Assembly: GCA_021613335.1 (NCBI GenBank)
Contig: JAJTWR010000395.1
Location: forward strand, 400,001-464,000
Length of the DNA: 64,000 nt
Direction: 5' to 3'
From: Whitmania pigra
Taxonomy: Eukaryota > Annelida > Clitellata > Hirudinida > Haemopidae
Of the stretch, positions 49,347 to 62,333 are shown one piece after another; position 1 is the stretch's first letter; each line of letters starts with the position of its first letter. The notes beneath the pieces are model-generated. The model made no database searches. It saw nothing but the letters and a program-made list of their open reading frames with translations, and was not told the origin of the DNA. A program made the translations under genes and the position numbers.

Positions 49347-52300
49347 TTAATCAAAATTCTTCATCAAATGATTTGTTGCCTCGTGCCATTTGTACGAATG
49401 TTTACGCATCGGATCTTCTTGATCTTTTTCCTGTTTTCAAGATTAACAAGAATCAACTAATTTACAGATAATCAATATAATTTCGAGCAATAAACAAAAT
49501 TGTTTATAATAAAATAATTAAGTACTAACGTAGTTGTTATTTTTAGTATGATAATAAAGTAAATATTGCAAACTAATTATTTTTTTAAACATAGTTTAAT
49601 CGAATCAAAGTTTTATGAAGAATCTTACTTTGATTGTATGACGACAAACTGCCAGGACCAAAGTGGCTAAAATACAAACGAAACAAAATGTTATTAACAC
49701 CAAACAATTCCACAAAACTTTCTTACTTGATGATGATGATGATGATGATGATGATGACGATGATGATGATGATGAGGATGATGATGATGATGATGATGCG
49801 TAAATGCTGGTTGGCTTACTCTGCATCTTCAGATGTCTTATTCCAAATTAATCTATTAACATTTGGATGCAAATGTCCATAAAATAGAGCCTCGTTGTAA
49901 TGAATAATATCATATTATTATGATAATTTGCTTAATAATATGAGCCTTATTGGAATAAAATCGTCAAAAAACCAGCTTACCAGGAACAGACGGCAGGAAT
50001 GGTGAATGAGACAAGGGTGATCCAATAATACAAAACCGGATTCAAAAGCATGGAGAACTCAATTTCTTCAACTGCACAAGATGGAATTTATTCGTTACTG
50101 TTGTAGTGGCGTAATTAAAGTAATTATTGCATAATTAGTTTTAGATAATGATGATGATGATGATGATAATAATAACAATAATAATAATAATAACGTTTAA
50201 TAATAACAACAACGACGACAACAACAACAACAATAAAACTTGAATCTACGTAATATGGAATCGAGCCATAACATGAATCCAGCTTAATATTGGAAATGCT
50301 ATAAAACGATGAACTGGTATTATGAACCAGGTTCAAATCATCTTAATCATGCAAAGCATGCATATTCAAATAAATAACATACTATGGACCACATAATGAC
50401 TTCATAAACCCGTCAGGTTTGAACAAACTTTGCCATTAATATCAATCAATTGACCTCAATTCTAGACTTTCCAATTAAATTCATTTAAAATTCGACAAGT
50501 GGCTTTTGAAAGGTCGAGCTTTTAATAAAATAAAATAAAATAAATCTAGAGTAAGTCAGGATCAACGTCTTACGTTTCTCGTAGCAGTGGTCGCCGATGA
50601 AACCGTCGTCACACTCGGACCTGCAGACCCCGTACTCGTCCCACGACTGGCAGTGGAAAAGTTTGGAACACCTTACCGACATGGAACTCCAGACCTTGCA
50701 AGCTTTCGTGGAATATTTTCAGGAAAAGTTGATTTGAAAAACGAATGTTTTAGCTAAGTTTAACAATGCTACTGATTTTAGATCCAAAATAATTTAAGTT
50801 GATCTTTAAAAAAATTCTTAACCATTCTGGTTATATCACCAGCATCTTAATCTTAGTCACTGGGCATTATTTTCGCATTCAAATTAAAAAAAAAAAATTC
50901 AAATATTTAGTCAAATCCGAGAAATCTTACTTCTGAATATGCTAAGCTTATCTTCTCCTCCGCAGTAGTGTTGAGGATCACCGCTGCACCTTACTTTGCA
51001 ATCTTTACCGCCAATTGATTCCATTTCGTTTGTGCACATGCAGCCGCTGCCATTCTTTAATGAAGAGGTTTTAAAAAGACCAAAATGATATTTCAGACAT
51101 TCTCTTTAATAGGTTTAACCAAAAATTGAGCATTGGAATGAAGCTCAACAATTTATACATTTGCCCAATATATTACACAGATATGGATCCTCCGAGAGGT
51201 GAATGAAGCAGAGGGCAATCTTCCAGGGTCTGGCAAATTTTCAAGACCCGCCTGGGTTTTTAAACCTTTTTAAAATGCTTTTCCATTACCGAATGGAATA
51301 ACTTAAGGGGTCCAAAATTTCCGGCGACGATACCGGACATGGTGGATAAAACTTGGCAGTTATCGAATGCTGAATTCCAGCAATTAAACTAATTCAGTTT
51401 AGCTTACAATTTAATATGACGTCATGCGCTTGTTTGTTTTAAAATAAAATACCGCGTTTGGAATTTAACTTGTAAACTTTTACCTGGAGAGTAGCATATT
51501 GGAAGTTGTCACAAATCCGCAGGCATTTCCAAACAGTCATGTCGTACCTTAGCGTTATTTTGGGATAAATCACTTCCTCCCCGATTTCAAAGCACCCTTG
51601 GAAGGAGGGTAATTCAAACTCCACTGAAACATATCAGATCAAAGAACAAAAAATTAATAAAAAAATGAATATAATCTCATCCAAAACTCCCCCCAAAAAA
51701 TAGATTTAATCTTATCCATAAACCCGAGCTTTGAAATAATTCTTTTTACGCAGTAAACTAAACATAAAGCATCCCATGAATGTTATGTTTATTATGTTAT
51801 TTTTGTTCAAAAAAAAAAAAAAAAAACACAAGTTTCTGACCGAGATAGACTGAATAACCAGCCTCTCCTCCACAAAGCCTGTGCGACATGTCACACTGCA
51901 TACTGCAATACTGGTTTGGTACGATCAACCTCTTGTCGTATTCGTAGCCGCAGTAGCACCATTTGTTGGCCTGAAATCATGAATTTAAGAAGAATAATCA
52001 CCCACATTTGAAAATAAACATTTCCATAAATCCAGGTAAGGTAAATAAGGTATTTGACGACATTAGGCAGCTTGTTTTTGGGTGCAGACAGGTCTGACAG
52101 TTTCAGGTTTTGACTTTTAGGCGAGTTTTTGAAAAGATCTATCGTCTTTACTAATCCTTCTTAAATCCTCAGCAATTTGGGCAAAACAAACATTTCCCCC
52201 TCATATTAACAGCTTAAGAGAAACATCAGACTAAATATCCTGCAGTGAGTCACTACTCATTTGGAAAGCTAGCTTCAACTTCGACAAGAGTTCATCTCTT

Positions 52301-53817
52301 CAAATAATTTTTCAAATGTGACTAAGATGTACGTTATATTCACCTTGATTGCTATGTAGGAATACTTATAGGATGCACAGTGCGTTTGGCAAGAGGTTAT
52401 ATCCACCAGCTCTTCTTCCATCGTTCCTTCAAATTCCTTGAAACAGCCGTGGTAGTTCAATATGTCCGTGCTGACAAGTCCTGATCAAGTGATCAAGATC
52501 ATTTATTACAACAGTCTGTTCTATGTTCAAGTCTTACATTGATCTTAAATAAAATACAGACTCAGATCGAGACTTTAGTACTTTAGTACATATATATAGG
52601 TACTTTGAAATATTCAAGATATTATTAATAAATTATTATATATTATTAATAAATTATTATATATTATTAATAAATTATTATATATTATTAATAAATTATT
52701 ATATATTATTAATAAATTATTATATATTATTAAATAAATTATTAAATTCGAGAATAAAAAAATTTCAAATTGAGATACTTCTGCAGACGTCATTTGCATC
52801 TCCAAAAGTGCCAGGTTTGCATTTGCAGTCGTAATCTCCGATGACGTTGTGGCAAGTGAAATACCTGCTGTCACAAGGTTGGTATTCGCACTCGTCCACG
52901 TCTGCGCAAATTACCGCTCAATTGTTATTTCTGAGATGAAAACCAATTTCTCTGGATAACTTTGATCGAGAGATTAAAAGTGGATTACTGGTGGAACTAG
53001 CAGACGCAAATGTTTCGTAATATATGCGATAGTAGTTTTCAGTATGATACCTTACCAGGTTAATTTTCACGTTATGTCAAAGATATATCCTTAGCTTTTG
53101 ATTTTTATTCTAAAACATTTAAATCACAAGACCTTAACTTTGAGACCAACAAACGAGAGAAAATGATTTTGATCTTAGCTTAAATGCATATGAAATTATT
53201 CCATCTTTTAATTTCAATTATTTAGTTAGGTCATTGTTACTATTTCAACCTTCACAGTTGTTGGTGACTGAATCCTTGTAGAAACCCTTGGTGCAATGGC
53301 AATCTAAAGTCCCTTTGTACGAGCTGCATTTCAAATTTGAAGTCACAGAACATGGTTCCGAACAATTATTGCCCTCGGCTGCTTGAAATTACATAACCAT
53401 TTATTTACTAATAAATAATCTAACTCATAATAACCGTGGAATAAGTAACGGATAAGGTAATTAGATAGAAACGGAGAAAGAAATAGTTTTCGAAATGCGA
53501 CAATCAATGCAGAGACGTCGTTCTTAAATTTTAAACCCGCGTCTGCTCGCGCGCCGTCAAATCAAAATAAAATTTAAAAATTATACCAAAGTTTTTAAAA
53601 TCAGCACGCCATTAGAAGTTTCAGTTAAAAAGACACGACAACATCGCGATTATTTCGGTGAATAAACACATTCGTATCTAGCGCATGACACTAACACATA
53701 AAGCCACACTCAGTATGACTAGCAACAACGAATTAACAATTCCCATAAATACTTTCTGCTGATTTGATAAAATTTACCTTTTCCGATGGTGGAGACCAAA
53801 GCCACGATAATCAGCAT
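49347..53817 (-). CDS. P7: EGF-EGF-WSC-WSC-EGF membrane protein, module-swapped family member (408 aa)
   Basis: Eleven exons: 53817-53778, 53381-53250, 52901-52779, 52480-52344, 51970-51841, 51623-51484, 51054-50931, 50702-50574, 50071-49981, 49725-49629, 49430-49347. Phases close to 409 codons including stop. Signal peptide MLIIVALVSTIGK. EGF 1 is 14-57. EGF 2 is 58-98 and has the calcium-binding pattern (DVDEC...CHNVIGDYDC). WSC 1 is 99-187 (YHGCFKEF; WCYCGYE; CGGEAGYSVYL), WSC 2 188-275 (QGCFEI; CMCTNE; CGGEDKLSIFR) and EGF-like 276-318 (CSKLFHCQSWDEYGVC). Two hydrophobic exons follow (VLYYWITLVSFTIPAVCS; LVLITFCFVCILATLVLAVC), then a tail starting EKDQEDPMRKHSYKWHEA and ending LMKNFD, similar in style to the P6 tail. 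No micro-exon was found between EGF 3 and the TM part. All donors are GT, unlike P1-P6. Confidence 0.8.
49731..49798. repeat. (GAT)n microsatellite abutting the P7 TM-exon acceptor
   Basis: On the minus strand the CAT repeat runs directly into the acceptor (CATCATCATCAAG), so the repeat itself forms the region where the polypyrimidine tract should be. Confidence 0.9.
52617..52740. repeat. 21-bp tandem repeat x6 in P7 intron 3
   Basis: Six almost perfect copies of ATTATTAATAAATTATTATAT, about 40 bp downstream of the EGF 2 exon in gene orientation. The ORF with repeated IYNNLL motifs is an artefact. Confidence 0.93.
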
Positions 53818-54839
53818 AGTTTATGTTTTCAGAATGACGCCCAAAATGGCTCGCAATTCAATCCAATTTTTCATCTCACGTCGTCCAAACATTGATTTAA
53901 GAATTTTTTCTGACAAACTAAAAAATAAACAATAATCAATTAGAATAAAATTTATAAACAAGAAATTAAGAGAGATTTGTAAAAGCATGCCAGTTCAACA
54001 TTCAGTGACTTAATAAACCTTAAACAGGTCAGAATGCAGTCTGGATTTGCTTGTTTGTTATATTGTTTATATCTTTTTTTTTATGTAAACATTTATTTGC
54101 TTAAATTATTTTAAGTGGGTTTGTTTAATACGCAGAATGAATCTTACTTGTTTTGGCCAATGTTGGCTGTTGGCTGTTGTTAAGTGATTGATTTGTTTCT
54201 AGTTTCTAAGCAACTCCTCGCGTGCAGAAATCACCTCAAGAATAAACCAAAATCATTTTATTTCGAATGATAATTGTTTAATAAACCCTTGATAAATTTA
54301 TTGAGCCCTCAAATAAGATCATTCTTTTATTGTTCAAGTTTCATACAATGTGAAATAACAATGGTAGAGGAAAAGGCCACGTAAAATTTAGAGATTTTTA
54401 ATAAAATGTAATTTGTGGTAAATTTTAATTCCGGAGAAAGTCGAGCTTCGTTATGTCGTGGCGTTTAGGGAGATCGGAATAAATCAAAATGTATTGCAAC
54501 AAGGTTCCTAATGTTTCGCTAGAGGGGCATAATTCCAAACGCTGATATTTATTTTTGTTGCAATACTTTCTTCAATTTGCTTGCTTAATTTGTCTCGTAG
54601 TTTCAAACAGTATAATTCAACTTGCATGAAACTAGTGAACTACGAAATCGGCAATTATATCCAAAACAAAGAAGGAAGCGTACCTGGCATTAAAAATTAA
54701 ATTAAGTCTAATAAGACGTTTTTTAGCGGATGAAATATTTGATTTTTGAATTCATAAAAAGGAGAATATTAGCTGACGATCGGCTTTAGTTAATCCGGAG
54801 CCGGGTGTTATAGTACGTGTATACGAGGCCGGTTGTTGG
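53818..54839. promoter_or_regulatory. Divergent intergenic region between P7 and UDP-glucose dehydrogenase
   Basis: The two coding starts face away from each other across 1.4 kb. The region must hold both promoters; I see no clear TATA box, CpG-rich core or conserved block, and no ORF of note. Confidence 0.4.
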
Positions 54840-55007
54840 GTCTTGTGTGACACGTTATATAGTTTCCAACACTTGCATCTGTTAAGAAATTAGAACAATT
54901 TTTTGAAATTAGATCTAAGTCGTTAAGCTATTTTTGTAAATTTTGGCTTGCATTTTGGTCTTTTTGAGTTCAGATTCAAGTTATTTTGTAGATCGAGCAT
55001 TGAAAAG
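54840..55007 (+). other. Probable 5' non-coding exon of UDP-glucose dehydrogenase
   Basis: A strong donor (AAAAG|GTAAGAGTG) at 55007/55008 precedes the coding exon, whose acceptor (TTTAG at 55226-55227, or TTTCAG at 55234) lies immediately before the ATG at 55235. The 5' limit is a guess. Confidence 0.5.
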
Positions 55008-55234
55008 GTAAGAGTGTACCTGGGTTAGGTTGAAAACGTTGAACTTTGAATATTATTTATTTTACACTTATAAATGTATTATTTATAAATTTTTAATGAA
55101 TATTTGTTTACAACCATATAAATACTCTGAATTTGTTGAATAAACATAACTGATTTAAGTTTTTATTAAATTTGAAAGGACTACTATTGAGACATCTGAT
55201 TTTGTGAGCTAATTTTCTGGTGTTTAGGTTTCAG

Positions 55235-55870
55235 ATGGCCGAAGCAAAAGTTGTGGAAGTGACGGATATCTGCTGCATAGGAGCTGGATATGTCGGTGGA
55301 CCGACGTGTGCCGTCATAGCCCTGAAATGCCCCGAGATCAATGTTAGAGTGGTCGACCTTTCTCAGGAGAGAATTGAGCAGTGGAACTCAGACAAGCTGC
55401 CCATTTTTGAGGTTTTGCATTATTTTATATTGTTATTAATTTAGTTATTTGACATATCTTGATCACATAGATTTTATATTCTTGTTCTTCAGAATGGATA
55501 TTCCAGAATGTTCAAATATAAATTGTTAATGGGAGATTTATTACGGACTCAAACAGAAAATATAATTTCCAAATTGCAAATTTGTCCGAACAGTAAATTA
55601 CTGATACTTGAACAAAAGTAAAACAATTAATATTGGAATATTGTGCTAGGACATTTTATTGTTCCCAGGCAAATTACTGGTGTAGAAGGATTATCAATGG
55701 ATGTATATTTATAAAAAAAATACTCTTGAAATTTAATTAAGGCTATCTCTTAACATCAACACGGTAATTATTCATCAGATATCACTATCGGTAATGTCAA
55801 CATGACAAATATATCCCATTGCAATGAATCTATCACTCATCATCTCAGCTTGTGGTTATTATTATTATTA

Positions 55871-55932
<62 letters not shown>

Positions 55933-58829
55933 TACATTCATTATTAATTGACTAGTATTAAATTATTAATAAATAATCAATTAAAGCCGGGATTGGAGGA
56001 AATAGTGAAGGAGAGGAGGGGCAAGAATCTGACATTTTCGACCGACATCGAAGGAGCGATCCAGAAGGCACAGCTCATCTTCATCTGCGTCAACACTCCG
56101 ACAAAGTCGTACGGTCTCGGAAAGGTGAGGGTCGTTTGCTTAGCTTCCAGTTGTCATGGTTTCCATTTCTTTTGGGAATTAAATGGTTGTGCTAGTAATA
56201 ATAATAATAATAATAGTAATAATAATATAATAATAATAATAATAATAACAATAATAATAATAATAATAATAATAATAGAAATAATAATAATAATAATAGA
56301 ATAATAATAATAATAATAGTAATAATAATATAATAATGATAATAATAATAATAATTATTATAATAATATCGTACAGTAGCAATGTTAATGGTTAGCTAAC
56401 GAATGTGAGCAATTATCACAGCAAAGGTCAAATAGGCTGATGTTGTACTCGTTCAGTTATTATTGTCTTCACCATCATGGCGACCTTTTCAATCCAGGGT
56501 CGTGCCCCCGACCTCAAGTACATAGAGTCGGCTGCGAGGATGATCGCCAAACTTTCCTCCTCGGACAAAATCGTCGTCGAGAAGAGCACGGTCCCTGTCA
56601 AGGCTGCAGAGAGCATCATGGAGATACTCAAGAGCAACCACAGAACCGGAGTCTCTTACCAGGTTGGTGTGGTCATCAACATCATCATCAACATCATCAT
56701 CATCATCTTCACCATTGCTGCCATCTTTGTGGCGTTGTCATCGGTGTCATCCCAGTTATCATTATCGTGATGGCCAAATCATCATCACCATTATTATCAT
56801 CATCATCAGTTAATGAATAATGTACCTAGTATTGTAGTTAAACCTGTTATTGCATGTGCCTGGGCATTGGTTAAGATTTTGTTAGCTTTCTTTACTGGTT
56901 TTGCAAAAATCATCCTCGGGACGTTGGCATGTTATGTTATGCATCGTTAAGCAATTGTTTATTAGGTTAGCAAATTATTGTTAATATTAATATTAATATC
57001 ATTATCATCGTTATTAACTGTTCTGTAAAATACCTTTCGGCTTTTAAGCAATTGTTTATTAGGTTAGCAAATTATTGTTAATATTAATATTAATATCATT
57101 ATCATCGTTATTAACTGTTCTGTAAAATACATTTCGGCTTCTCGGCCAGTTCAAGATGATTCCCGAATACTTCAAATCAGCCACTGAAACTTAAGCATTT
57201 AAAACTAAATATCGTTGTCGTTAATTATTAGACTTTAACGACTTAGTGTTGAGATTGTTGCTTGCACGCCTTCCTAATGGCTGGAATTTTGTTTTTGCAC
57301 GAACCTAACCGACCTGAAAATGTTGAAAATTTACTTCCGACCGTCGTAGTGCCAGGTTTGTTGATCTTTTTTTCAGTTTTATTGTTTTTAAATTTCAGCT
57401 TTTCAGATATTCTTCACTTATTTGCCAGGGCTTTCTATCTAATATCTCTGAATGAGTGAGTGAGTGGATGAGTGGATGAGTGAATGAGTGAGTGAGTGGA
57501 TGAGTGAATGAGTGAGTGAGTGAGTGGATGAGTGAATGAGTGAGTGAGTGGATGAGTGAATGAGTGAGTGAGTGAGTGAGTGGATGAGTGAGTGAGTGGA
57601 TGAGTGAATGAGTGATTGAGTGGATGAGTGAATGAGTGAGTGACTGAGTGGATGAGTAAATGAATACATGGGTGGGTGGTTGTCTGACTGAGTGAGTAAG
57701 GGATTTAATTGATGGATGCTTTGCTAAGCCATCAAAGTTTCTCAGTAGAAACCAAATTTTCTGCAGATTCGCTATTAACATTCTCCGGTCATCATCATCA
57801 TCATCATCACCATAACAACCTGCAGCATCGTCAATTGTCACTCAGCAGAGATTTAAAAGATGGTTCACGTTTCACTTGTAGACATCTTCACAATAATGCA
57901 TTATATTTTCAAATATTTCTTTTGCGTTTGATTCATATTTTTCATTTCATTGCCTTTCATCCGTTCATTCATTTGTTCATCCAGTGCCAAAGAAGTATCA
58001 TCATCATGATCATCACCGTTATCGTTATCACAGTCGTCGTCATCATCATCATCATCATGTGGTGGCATTAATAAAATGCCTCAAAGGTATTTACAATAAG
58101 GTTTGTTGTTATCAGTGGTTTCATGTTAATTACTTTATAATTATTTTTATCAGCATTTCATTGTCATCATCATCAGCATCACTTTTATTATTATTATCAT
58201 CATCATTGTCATTGTTATTATAACGCTTATTATTATTATTATGCTTATTGTTATTAATTCTGCAGAGAAACTTTTCATGCTGAATTCTTTTATTCGTTTG
58301 CCCTCCATTCACACGTGCGTTGTTCTTATTTTTTGTTGCCGCTTCTTGTAACTGCTTCGGCTCTGCCTCGATTAACCAGTCATCCCTGACTGACCCAATC
58401 TGTGTCTCGCCCAGCAATTCTGACAATCAGTGTTCGCTCAACTGTAAACCCGTCCTTTTTATTCATTCATCATGCACCATCCATTCATTAATCCATACTC
58501 CATCCATAATTCACTAATCCATCCATCCGTCCATAATTCACTAATTCATCCACACATCCAATCATCAATTCATTCATTCATTCATCCACCCACCCATCCC
58601 AGGTGCTATCCAACCCTGAATTCCTGGCTGAGGGAACGGCCATCAAGGATCTCCTGAACCCAGACAGGGTCCTCATCGGAGGGGAGGAGTCCAATGAAGG
58701 AAAAGCAGCCATCGAGTCGTTGAGTGCAGTCTACTCCAGGTGGGTGAGCAGGGAGAGGATCATTGCCACAAACACCTGGTCGTCCGAACTATCCAAGCTG
58801 GTGAGATGGTGTTGGTGGTACACTGCCAC

Positions 58830-58861
<32 letters not shown>

Positions 58862-59261
58862 GATGATGATGATGATGATGCTTGCGGTGATAGTGATGAT
58901 GATGTTGACAAAGGCCTCGTGTAACACAGATTTTTAGTTTGAAAATGTTACAATTAATTTATTATTATTTAATTAGTTAATTCATTATTATTTAATCACC
59001 CATCCATCCACTCAACCACCAGGCTGCCAATGCCTTCCTGGCACAGAGGATATCGAGCATAAACAGCATGAGCGCCATCTGCGAGGTGACAGGAGCGGAC
59101 GTGTCCGAGGTAGCTCACGCCATCGGAACTGATTCCAGGATCGGTTCCAAGTTTCTGACTGCCAGTGTTGGTGAGTTGCTAGCGATATTATAACTTTGCA
59201 TAACATAATGATGATGATGATGATAATGATAATGATGATGATGATGATGATGATGATAATA

Positions 59262-59293
<32 letters not shown>

Positions 59294-62200
59294 AATGATG
59301 ATGATGATGATAATGATGATGATGATAATGATGATGATGAGTATAGTGAACTTGAAAAAGTGGCTGACTGGTGTAATGCAAACTTTTTGTCTCTTAAAGT
59401 AAAAAAAAATCAGTTTATATGGTATTTCGCAGCATTAGAAAAAAAAACTATGTTTGGATGATCTTTCTATATCTATTGCTGGTACTCACATCTTCTAAAT
59501 TTCTTGTTTCTGTAATCATCTTTCTTTTAACTCTCATATCAACCAAGTAGTCAAAAAGATCTCAAGCAATATTGGTCTAATCTCACGTATACTACTTCAA
59601 AGGTAGCTATCGATCAGTATTGTATTATTTCCTTATATATCCATATCTAAACTATTGTAATTTAATCTGGGAATCCAATTACGCCATTAACTTACATCCT
59701 TTACTCGTCCTCCAAAAAAATTCCTGCATGTAGCCTTGTGTTTACCGTATAACTCTCATACAGATATTATTTTTAAACAGTTCAAATTCAAAGTTCACCA
59801 GATAAATTTCCTCCATGCCGGTATCATCCTTCCATTCATGTAATATTCATTCATCTCGGGATTATAGATGTAGAATAGAATTTTTCTAAATCAAATGTTA
59901 AACGGTGCTCCATAATTTGTTTAGGTCCGACCGTCTAATCTAAGATACCAATTCACATATCTGATTAATCAAACATTTACTCTTTCAAGTGTCTTTATAA
60001 ATAACTTCTTACTTAATCACCATAACCTGCATAATTCAGCAATCACTTCATCTGCTTTTTGAAATTACATTATTTATAATTGGAAATCCAACAGTGGGAG
60101 TTTTTTCCCTTTAGGATGTTTCCTGTTTATGGTTAATGTTATGTAATTTTTGAAAGTACAAATAAATTGATTCAAATTGTTAATCATTAATAGATATTAT
60201 CATCACAATCATTATCATAATCAATATTATCAACACAATCACTATCATAATCACCAGGATTTGGAGGCAGTTGCTTCCAGAAGGATGTTCTCAACCTTGT
60301 GTACCTGAGTGAGTGCCTCAACTTACCCCAAGTGGCTTCTTATTGGTACCAGGTCAGTAGATGAGTGAGTGAGTGAGTGAGTGAGGGTTCTGGAATCATT
60401 ACCTCAGTTTTCAGACTCAATTTAATTCGACTCTTATGGCATGAGTCATTTTATAACCACCGAGATTCAAGATCGTCTGTTATTACCGGCAAAGTGTTTC
60501 ACAGTCAATTTGTTGAGTAACAGCCCTGAGAATGAGTGATTGAGTCGATGTTTAACAAATGTAATACAAATTACACCAATTACATCAATTACACAAGTTA
60601 CGTGATTTCTTTTGCAGGTCATTGAAATGAACGAGTACCAGAAGAGAAGGTTTGTTGACCGGATCATCCATGCACTCTTCGACACCGTCGCTGGAAAAAA
60701 GATCACCATATTCGGGTTCGCATTCAAGAAGGACACGGCCGACACCAGGTTTGTTGTCATCGTCATCATCATCACAATTGTTATCATCACCATCGTCGTC
60801 GTTATCTTGTTCGTTGTTTTAGATATCTCTGCGCTCTTTTTTCTTCAAGACATGCCCTAGTTGAATATTGCTTGCCACTGGCATAATTATGCTTCATGAT
60901 AATTTTCATAATAATATAATTTTCGTAATAATAATGCAATCAGAATGCTTTAAATTATCATTATAACATCTGTTGTCATTAGTTCGACTTGTTCTCAGTC
61001 GACAAAAAACAAGTTAAAGGGCCTGAGAACCTTTTTCAGCATCCATTCACAATTCAAATGTTTTTATCACAAACATCACGGTTCGTTGACGGCCAATGCC
61101 ACTAGCACCGTTGTCAGTAGATGTGCCGTTATTATTGTTGCTGTTATTATTATTAATTTATTATTACTATTATTATTTATTATCGTCAACAACAACAGAG
61201 AAAGTGCCAGCATAGCCGTGTGCAAGTATCTGATCGACGAATGTGCTCGCATCTCCATCTACGACCCGAAAGTTGACCATCAGCAGATGATCCAGTAGGT
61301 CCTTTGGAAGTTGCAGTTGAATTGGTGCATTAGTGAATTGATGACTGGGTGAATTGGTGCATTAGTGAATTGTTTTTTGTGTAAATGCAAATGATTTTCA
61401 TAGTACATCAGTCGGCACTGGTAGCGCATGAATTTAAAGTAGATAAAATGCACTGAAAAACGGGAATGGTATTAATTTTCACCTGCACGAATTAATTGCG
61501 ATTTGGTAAGAAAATATTGAAATGATTATTTTGAATATTGTGAATGACTGTTTTTTTTTTTATAATATTTAATATTTTTCTCTATTTGCTTATTAAGAAA
61601 TGACATTTGTATTTTTCCATCAGTGAATTGAAGAGTTTGGAGTATCAAGAGAAGGGTAAGTGATCATCATCATCATCATCACCATTATCATCGTCACCAT
61701 CATCATCACCATCACCATCATTGACCTCAGACATCGAGATAGGCAAGTACATCACCATCCACAACGACCCTTACAAGGCAGCACAGGAGGCTCATGCCAT
61801 CGTCGTCTGCACTGAGTGGGATGAGTTCAAGGTAATTATGATGATTATAGTGGTGGTGGTGATGATGATGATGGTGGTGGTGGTGATGATAATGTTGCAT
61901 GATGTTATATTCATTCTAGCTTATCAAAATTACTGCTAAAGTTTCTATTAACTACCATTGCTGCCATCACTAATGATCATAATAACATGCTTCGTTATTA
62001 ATAATTGGCTGTTATTATTATCGTCACTTTTATCAACATTATTATGTTATTATTAAAATTATTATTATTATAAAACTTATTATTGTTGTCCTTATTAACC
62101 AATATTCTTCTTCTCATCATCGAGTCCTCGATATTCATCGCATTCATTTTCAGACTTACGACTACCGTCGAATCTACGACAGCATGGCCAAACCTGCACA

Positions 62201-62333
62201 CCTGTTCGACGGCCGTCAGCTCTTGGACCACAGGGAGCTCATGGACATCGGGTTCAGGGTCGAAGCCATCGGGAAGAACCTCCTCAAGGCCAACAACGGC
62301 ACAATGGCCAAGAGTTTTAAACAGAAATGGTGA
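55235..62333 (+). CDS. UGDH: UDP-glucose 6-dehydrogenase (486 aa, 11 coding exons)
   Basis: Oxidises UDP-glucose to UDP-glucuronate with two NAD+ in the cytosol, supplying glycosaminoglycan synthesis and glucuronidation. Exons: 55235-55411, 55987-56124, 56498-56662, 58603-58800, 59023-59170, 60258-60352, 60618-60748, 61199-61294, 61624-61655, 61731-61831, 62154-62333. The sum is 487 codons including stop, close to the usual animal length of about 490. The N-terminal Rossmann motif is GAGYVGGPT. Conserved blocks include [70 protein letters not shown] and [13 protein letters not shown]. The catalytic nucleophile is Cys281 in [11 protein letters not shown]-terminal blocks are [30 protein letters not shown] and FDGRQLLD. 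Start chosen at 55235 because it opens the conserved N-terminus next to the acceptor. Exon 9 is only 32 bp. No lesion is seen. Confidence 0.96.
55857..55935. repeat. (TTA)n microsatellite in UGDH intron 1
   Basis: About 75 bp of TTA some 50 bp upstream of the exon 2 acceptor. Confidence 0.95.
56196..56365. repeat. (AAT)n microsatellite in UGDH intron 2
   Basis: About 170 bp of AAT with AGT and ACA interruptions. ORFs on both strands across it are artefacts. Confidence 0.95.
56949..57139. repeat. 97-bp direct duplication in UGDH intron 3
   Basis: Two adjacent copies starting AAGCAATTGTTTATTAGG at 56949 and 57046 that differ by a couple of bases, a recent tandem duplication. Confidence 0.92.
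57450..57700. repeat. Minisatellite GAGTGAGTGGATGAGTGAAT in UGDH intron 3
   Basis: About 250 bp of 4-bp-based units (GAGT, GGAT, GAAT) arranged in 20- to 24-bp higher-order units. Thr/His/Ser-rich ORFs on the minus strand are artefacts. Confidence 0.93.
58470..58602. repeat. CATCCAT-type simple repeat before UGDH exon 4
   Basis: Degenerate CATCCATTCATTAATC units run to the exon 4 acceptor (CCCATCCCAG). Confidence 0.8.
58829..58882. repeat. (GAT)n just after the UGDH exon 4 donor
   Basis: The GAT tract begins 29 bp downstream of the GTGAGA donor. Confidence 0.93.
59207..59340. repeat. (GAT)n microsatellite in UGDH intron 5
   Basis: About 130 bp of GAT with AAT interruptions, directly followed by the LINE relic. 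Confidence 0.95.
59345..60180 (+). mobile_element. Old non-LTR retrotransposon relic in UGDH intron 5 (RT C-terminal part)
   Basis: Across frameshifts the plus strand reads [20 protein letters not shown] (59347 onward, with one degenerate position), a block like [18 protein letters not shown] near 59540, [11 protein letters not shown] near 59640, and [14 protein letters not shown] near 59680. Next come [13 protein letters not shown] near 59790 and a terminal TNKLIQ. This is the typical tail of a LINE reverse transcriptase of a different clade from the element at 15578-19382. It is unrelated to the relics in the receptor introns. Confidence 0.7.

Noticed and set aside
57395..57841. Thr/His/Ser repeat protein on the minus strand
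   Set aside because: Antisense reading of the GAGTGAGTGGATGAGTGAAT minisatellite inside a UGDH intron.
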